From Bradyrhizobium sp. CSA112 (GTDB taxonomy: Bacteria; Pseudomonadota; Alphaproteobacteria; Rhizobiales; Xanthobacteraceae), in the NCBI RefSeq assembly GCF_029051645.1, contig NZ_JAACFS010000042.1:1-62082 (forward strand): 62,082 nucleotides of DNA, in the 5' to 3' direction. A program made the position numbers and the translations under genes. Positions 60,528 to 62,082 of the stretch are shown one piece after another (within the stretch, counting starts at the first letter, position 1; every line of letters begins with the position of its first letter). Below the pieces are notes generated by a model. That model made no database searches. It saw only the letters and a program-made list of their open reading frames with translations, and had not been told where the DNA came from.

Positions 60528-61336
60528 TGCCGCGAAGCGCGGACTGGCGACGATTTGAGAGGGCTTTCAGCGACCATGCGATAGGTGGCCGCAAATCGCT
60601 TCGACAGAATGGAGACAATTGTCGTTGGAGGAACAGGAGAGCCGCTCGCTTGCAATCGCGCACGCAGGGAGCAGAATTGTACGAATTCGTTAGGTAACGA
60701 GTTCGTGCACGCTGTTCGTCACCGCACGGCAACAAACAATGCGTCTGCTGCGAAATTAAGAAAAATTGAGTATCTCCTCTCAACGAAAAATGGTTCATCT
60801 TAGACTCGCGCATTCGAAAATTCTTTGAGAGGATTGATTATCAAGCAATGATGCCGGTCAGGGAGCTCATGATGCGCAACAACATCTTCGACATCGCGTT
60901 ACGCGCAGAGCTTGTTAATGACTTGTGTGCGTCCTTTTGTTGACGCTGCCCAGATGCCGCTGGTCGGCCAGCCGCTCGAGCTGTTCACGAAGGGGGAGAA
61001 TAGATCGACATGCGCGGGGCTGCTCGCAAACGGTCAGCCGCGCTCCTGCGACGTCCCAGCACGAACACGAGGGCCCCGATGTGGGGGGCGGCACGCAGGT
61101 CCAAAGAAGAGAGCGCTCCAGACGACCATGACGATGTGGTCGACAGGTTATCTTTCGATTTTCTGTGATATTTTTGGCCAGGAGCGACACGAACATCTTA
61201 TCACCTCATTGTGAACTAAGGCGTCATATTAATTTCAACCAGAGGGTGTATCAGCCTCAGGCTGGGTGCTGCAGCAGCCTCCGGCGCCGCTACTGAACTA
61301 GCTGGCATGTTGCTTGAGCTTGGACGAGGATGTGAC

Positions 61337-61909
61337 ATGGTGACCACGCGCGAAGTGTCTGTCGATGACGTCACAACGGTAACCCACATGGTTGCTGCCC
61401 TACTTGCCGAACTTGAGGGCGGCCAAGTGCAGGCCGGACTAGATACCCAGCTTGCTGTCGACCTCCTCATAAAAGAGCGCGTCTATGGGTTTCTGGCTTT
61501 CGCGGAGGCTCGTCCTGTGGGCATCATCATGTTGTCGGAAAGCGCGGCCCTTTTTGCGCGCGGAACCTACGGCATCATTACCGAACTCTACGTGGTGCCG
61601 GACCAGCGATCGTCTGGGATCGCGATGCGCCTCATTGAGGCTGCCGTGAGCCTGGGGACGGTAAAAGGCTGGGGTCAGCTTGAACTGGGGGCGCCGAGGC
61701 AGCCGACGTGGAGCCGCAACCGCAGCTTGGCCTTCTATTTGAAGGCCGGTTTTGCAGAGATCGGCCCACGCCTCAAGTTGCCGTTGCACGGCCTTGGCCA
61801 GAGCATTTTCGCCGAACGCTGGCCAGTCTCCCAGGGCGTCCGGACGGGAAGGCTTGCGAGCGGGCCGTTTCTCGAACGTCGCGATAGCTCTAATCTTACT
61901 GCGTCATAA
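61337..61909 (+). CDS. GNAT-family N-acetyltransferase
   Basis: A 190-residue acetyltransferase. The ATG at 61337 follows GAGGATGTGAC; an upstream ATG (61307) would add ten residues. Motif A is seen in Glu-Leu-Tyr-Val-Val-Pro-Asp-Gln-Arg-Ser-Ser-Gly-Ile-Ala-Met-Arg-Leu, the acetyl-CoA pyrophosphate loop, and motif B in Ser-Leu-Ala-Phe-Tyr-Leu-Lys-Ala-Gly-Phe. The substrate cannot be inferred; the last 30 residues look like an extension. Confidence 0.85.
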   Translation: MVTTREVSVDDVTTVTHMVAALLAELEGGQVQAGLDTQLAVDLLIKERVYGFLAFAEARPVGIIMLSESAALFARGTYGIITELYVVPDQRSSGIAMRLIEAAVSLGTVKGWGQLELGAPRQPTWSRNRSLAFYLKAGFAEIGPRLKLPLHGLGQSIFAERWPVSQGVRTGRLASGPFLERRDSSNLTAS

Positions 61910-62082
61910 ATTTCGATAGCTGCTTTGACTTGAGATTGCCCTGATGCAACAAGGGCATCGAGATAGTGTAGACACGAGAGCAGCGTTCAGTCTTCTCCGA
62001 ACGGTCGCAATCGAATTTGGAACGTGTCGTTCAGGCCGCAATGGCGGATCCCCTCGGCCGATAAGTTTCGGGAATTGCAGCT

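Larger units (their letters stand above)
59768..61336. other. 1.6-kb gene-poor stretch
   Basis: Apart from the inverted repeat pair, the palindrome, the FixK box and the 54-codon ORF listed separately, only short overlapping frames are present. The GC content drops in parts (for example 60350-60500 and 60740-60860), consistent with acquired or decayed DNA. Confidence 0.55.

Overview
The window is about 62 kb of GC-rich alphaproteobacterial DNA that looks like an accessory or symbiosis-type region of a Bradyrhizobium (or close relative). The evidence is fixNOQP-fixGHIS behind FixK/FNR boxes, a FixN whose six heme/copper histidines fall at the positions I recall for B. japonicum FixN, a Bradyrhizobium-type uptake-hydrogenase locus (hupSLCDF-HIJK-hypABFCDE), hemN-like genes, sigma-54 promoters and much decayed DNA between operons. 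No rRNA or tRNA gene was seen, and no intact transposase.

Layout. (1) 1-9.96 kb: a cysteine-bearing FNR/FixK-type regulator with its own FixK box, a 46-residue membrane microprotein directly behind the fixN box, fixNOQP (cbb3 oxidase), fixGHIS (oxidase assembly and copper import), and a DUF6455-like Cys protein with a FixK box. (2) 10-13.8 kb: a triply or more frameshifted hemN, then 2.4 kb without protein genes but with two strong small-RNA candidates (one on each strand) and a (TC)15 tract. (3) 13.8-36.8 kb: an almost complete aerobic cobalamin pathway (bluB, cobV, cobP, cobD, cobC, cobQ, cobO, cobW, cobN, cobG, cobH, cobI, cobJ, cobK, cobL, cobE, cobM, cobB, cobA, cobF, cobT, a phosphatase), with two cobalamin riboswitches, one before the DUF1636-cobW-cobN operon and one before a CbiM-like permease. 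The CobS/CobT chelatase subunits are not here. (4) 36.8-51.6 kb: a sigma-54 promoter and the hup-hyp hydrogenase operon. hupG is absent; its place is taken by a 403-bp spacer carrying a near-consensus -24/-12 promoter. (5) 51.6-62.1 kb: a second hemN, broken by a nonsense codon and a frameshift but still behind a perfect FixK box, an unknown membrane/coiled-coil protein, an IS66 transposase remnant, a truncated OprB-like porin with an internal tandem duplication, a broken hypothetical gene, a hipBA toxin-antitoxin pair with operator-like repeats, a MITE-like inverted repeat pair, a 54-codon ORF behind another FixK box and a GNAT acetyltransferase.

How it fits together. The live operons serve low-oxygen, hydrogen-oxidising life: a high-affinity oxidase and its assembly factors under FixK/FNR control, recycling of H2 by a Tat-exported [NiFe] hydrogenase under sigma-54 control, and B12 supply under riboswitch control. 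Both oxygen-independent coproporphyrinogen oxidase copies are dead, so anaerobic heme synthesis would need another gene elsewhere. The ends of the window are eroding accessory DNA. All identifications rest on reading motifs and gene order; no database search was run.
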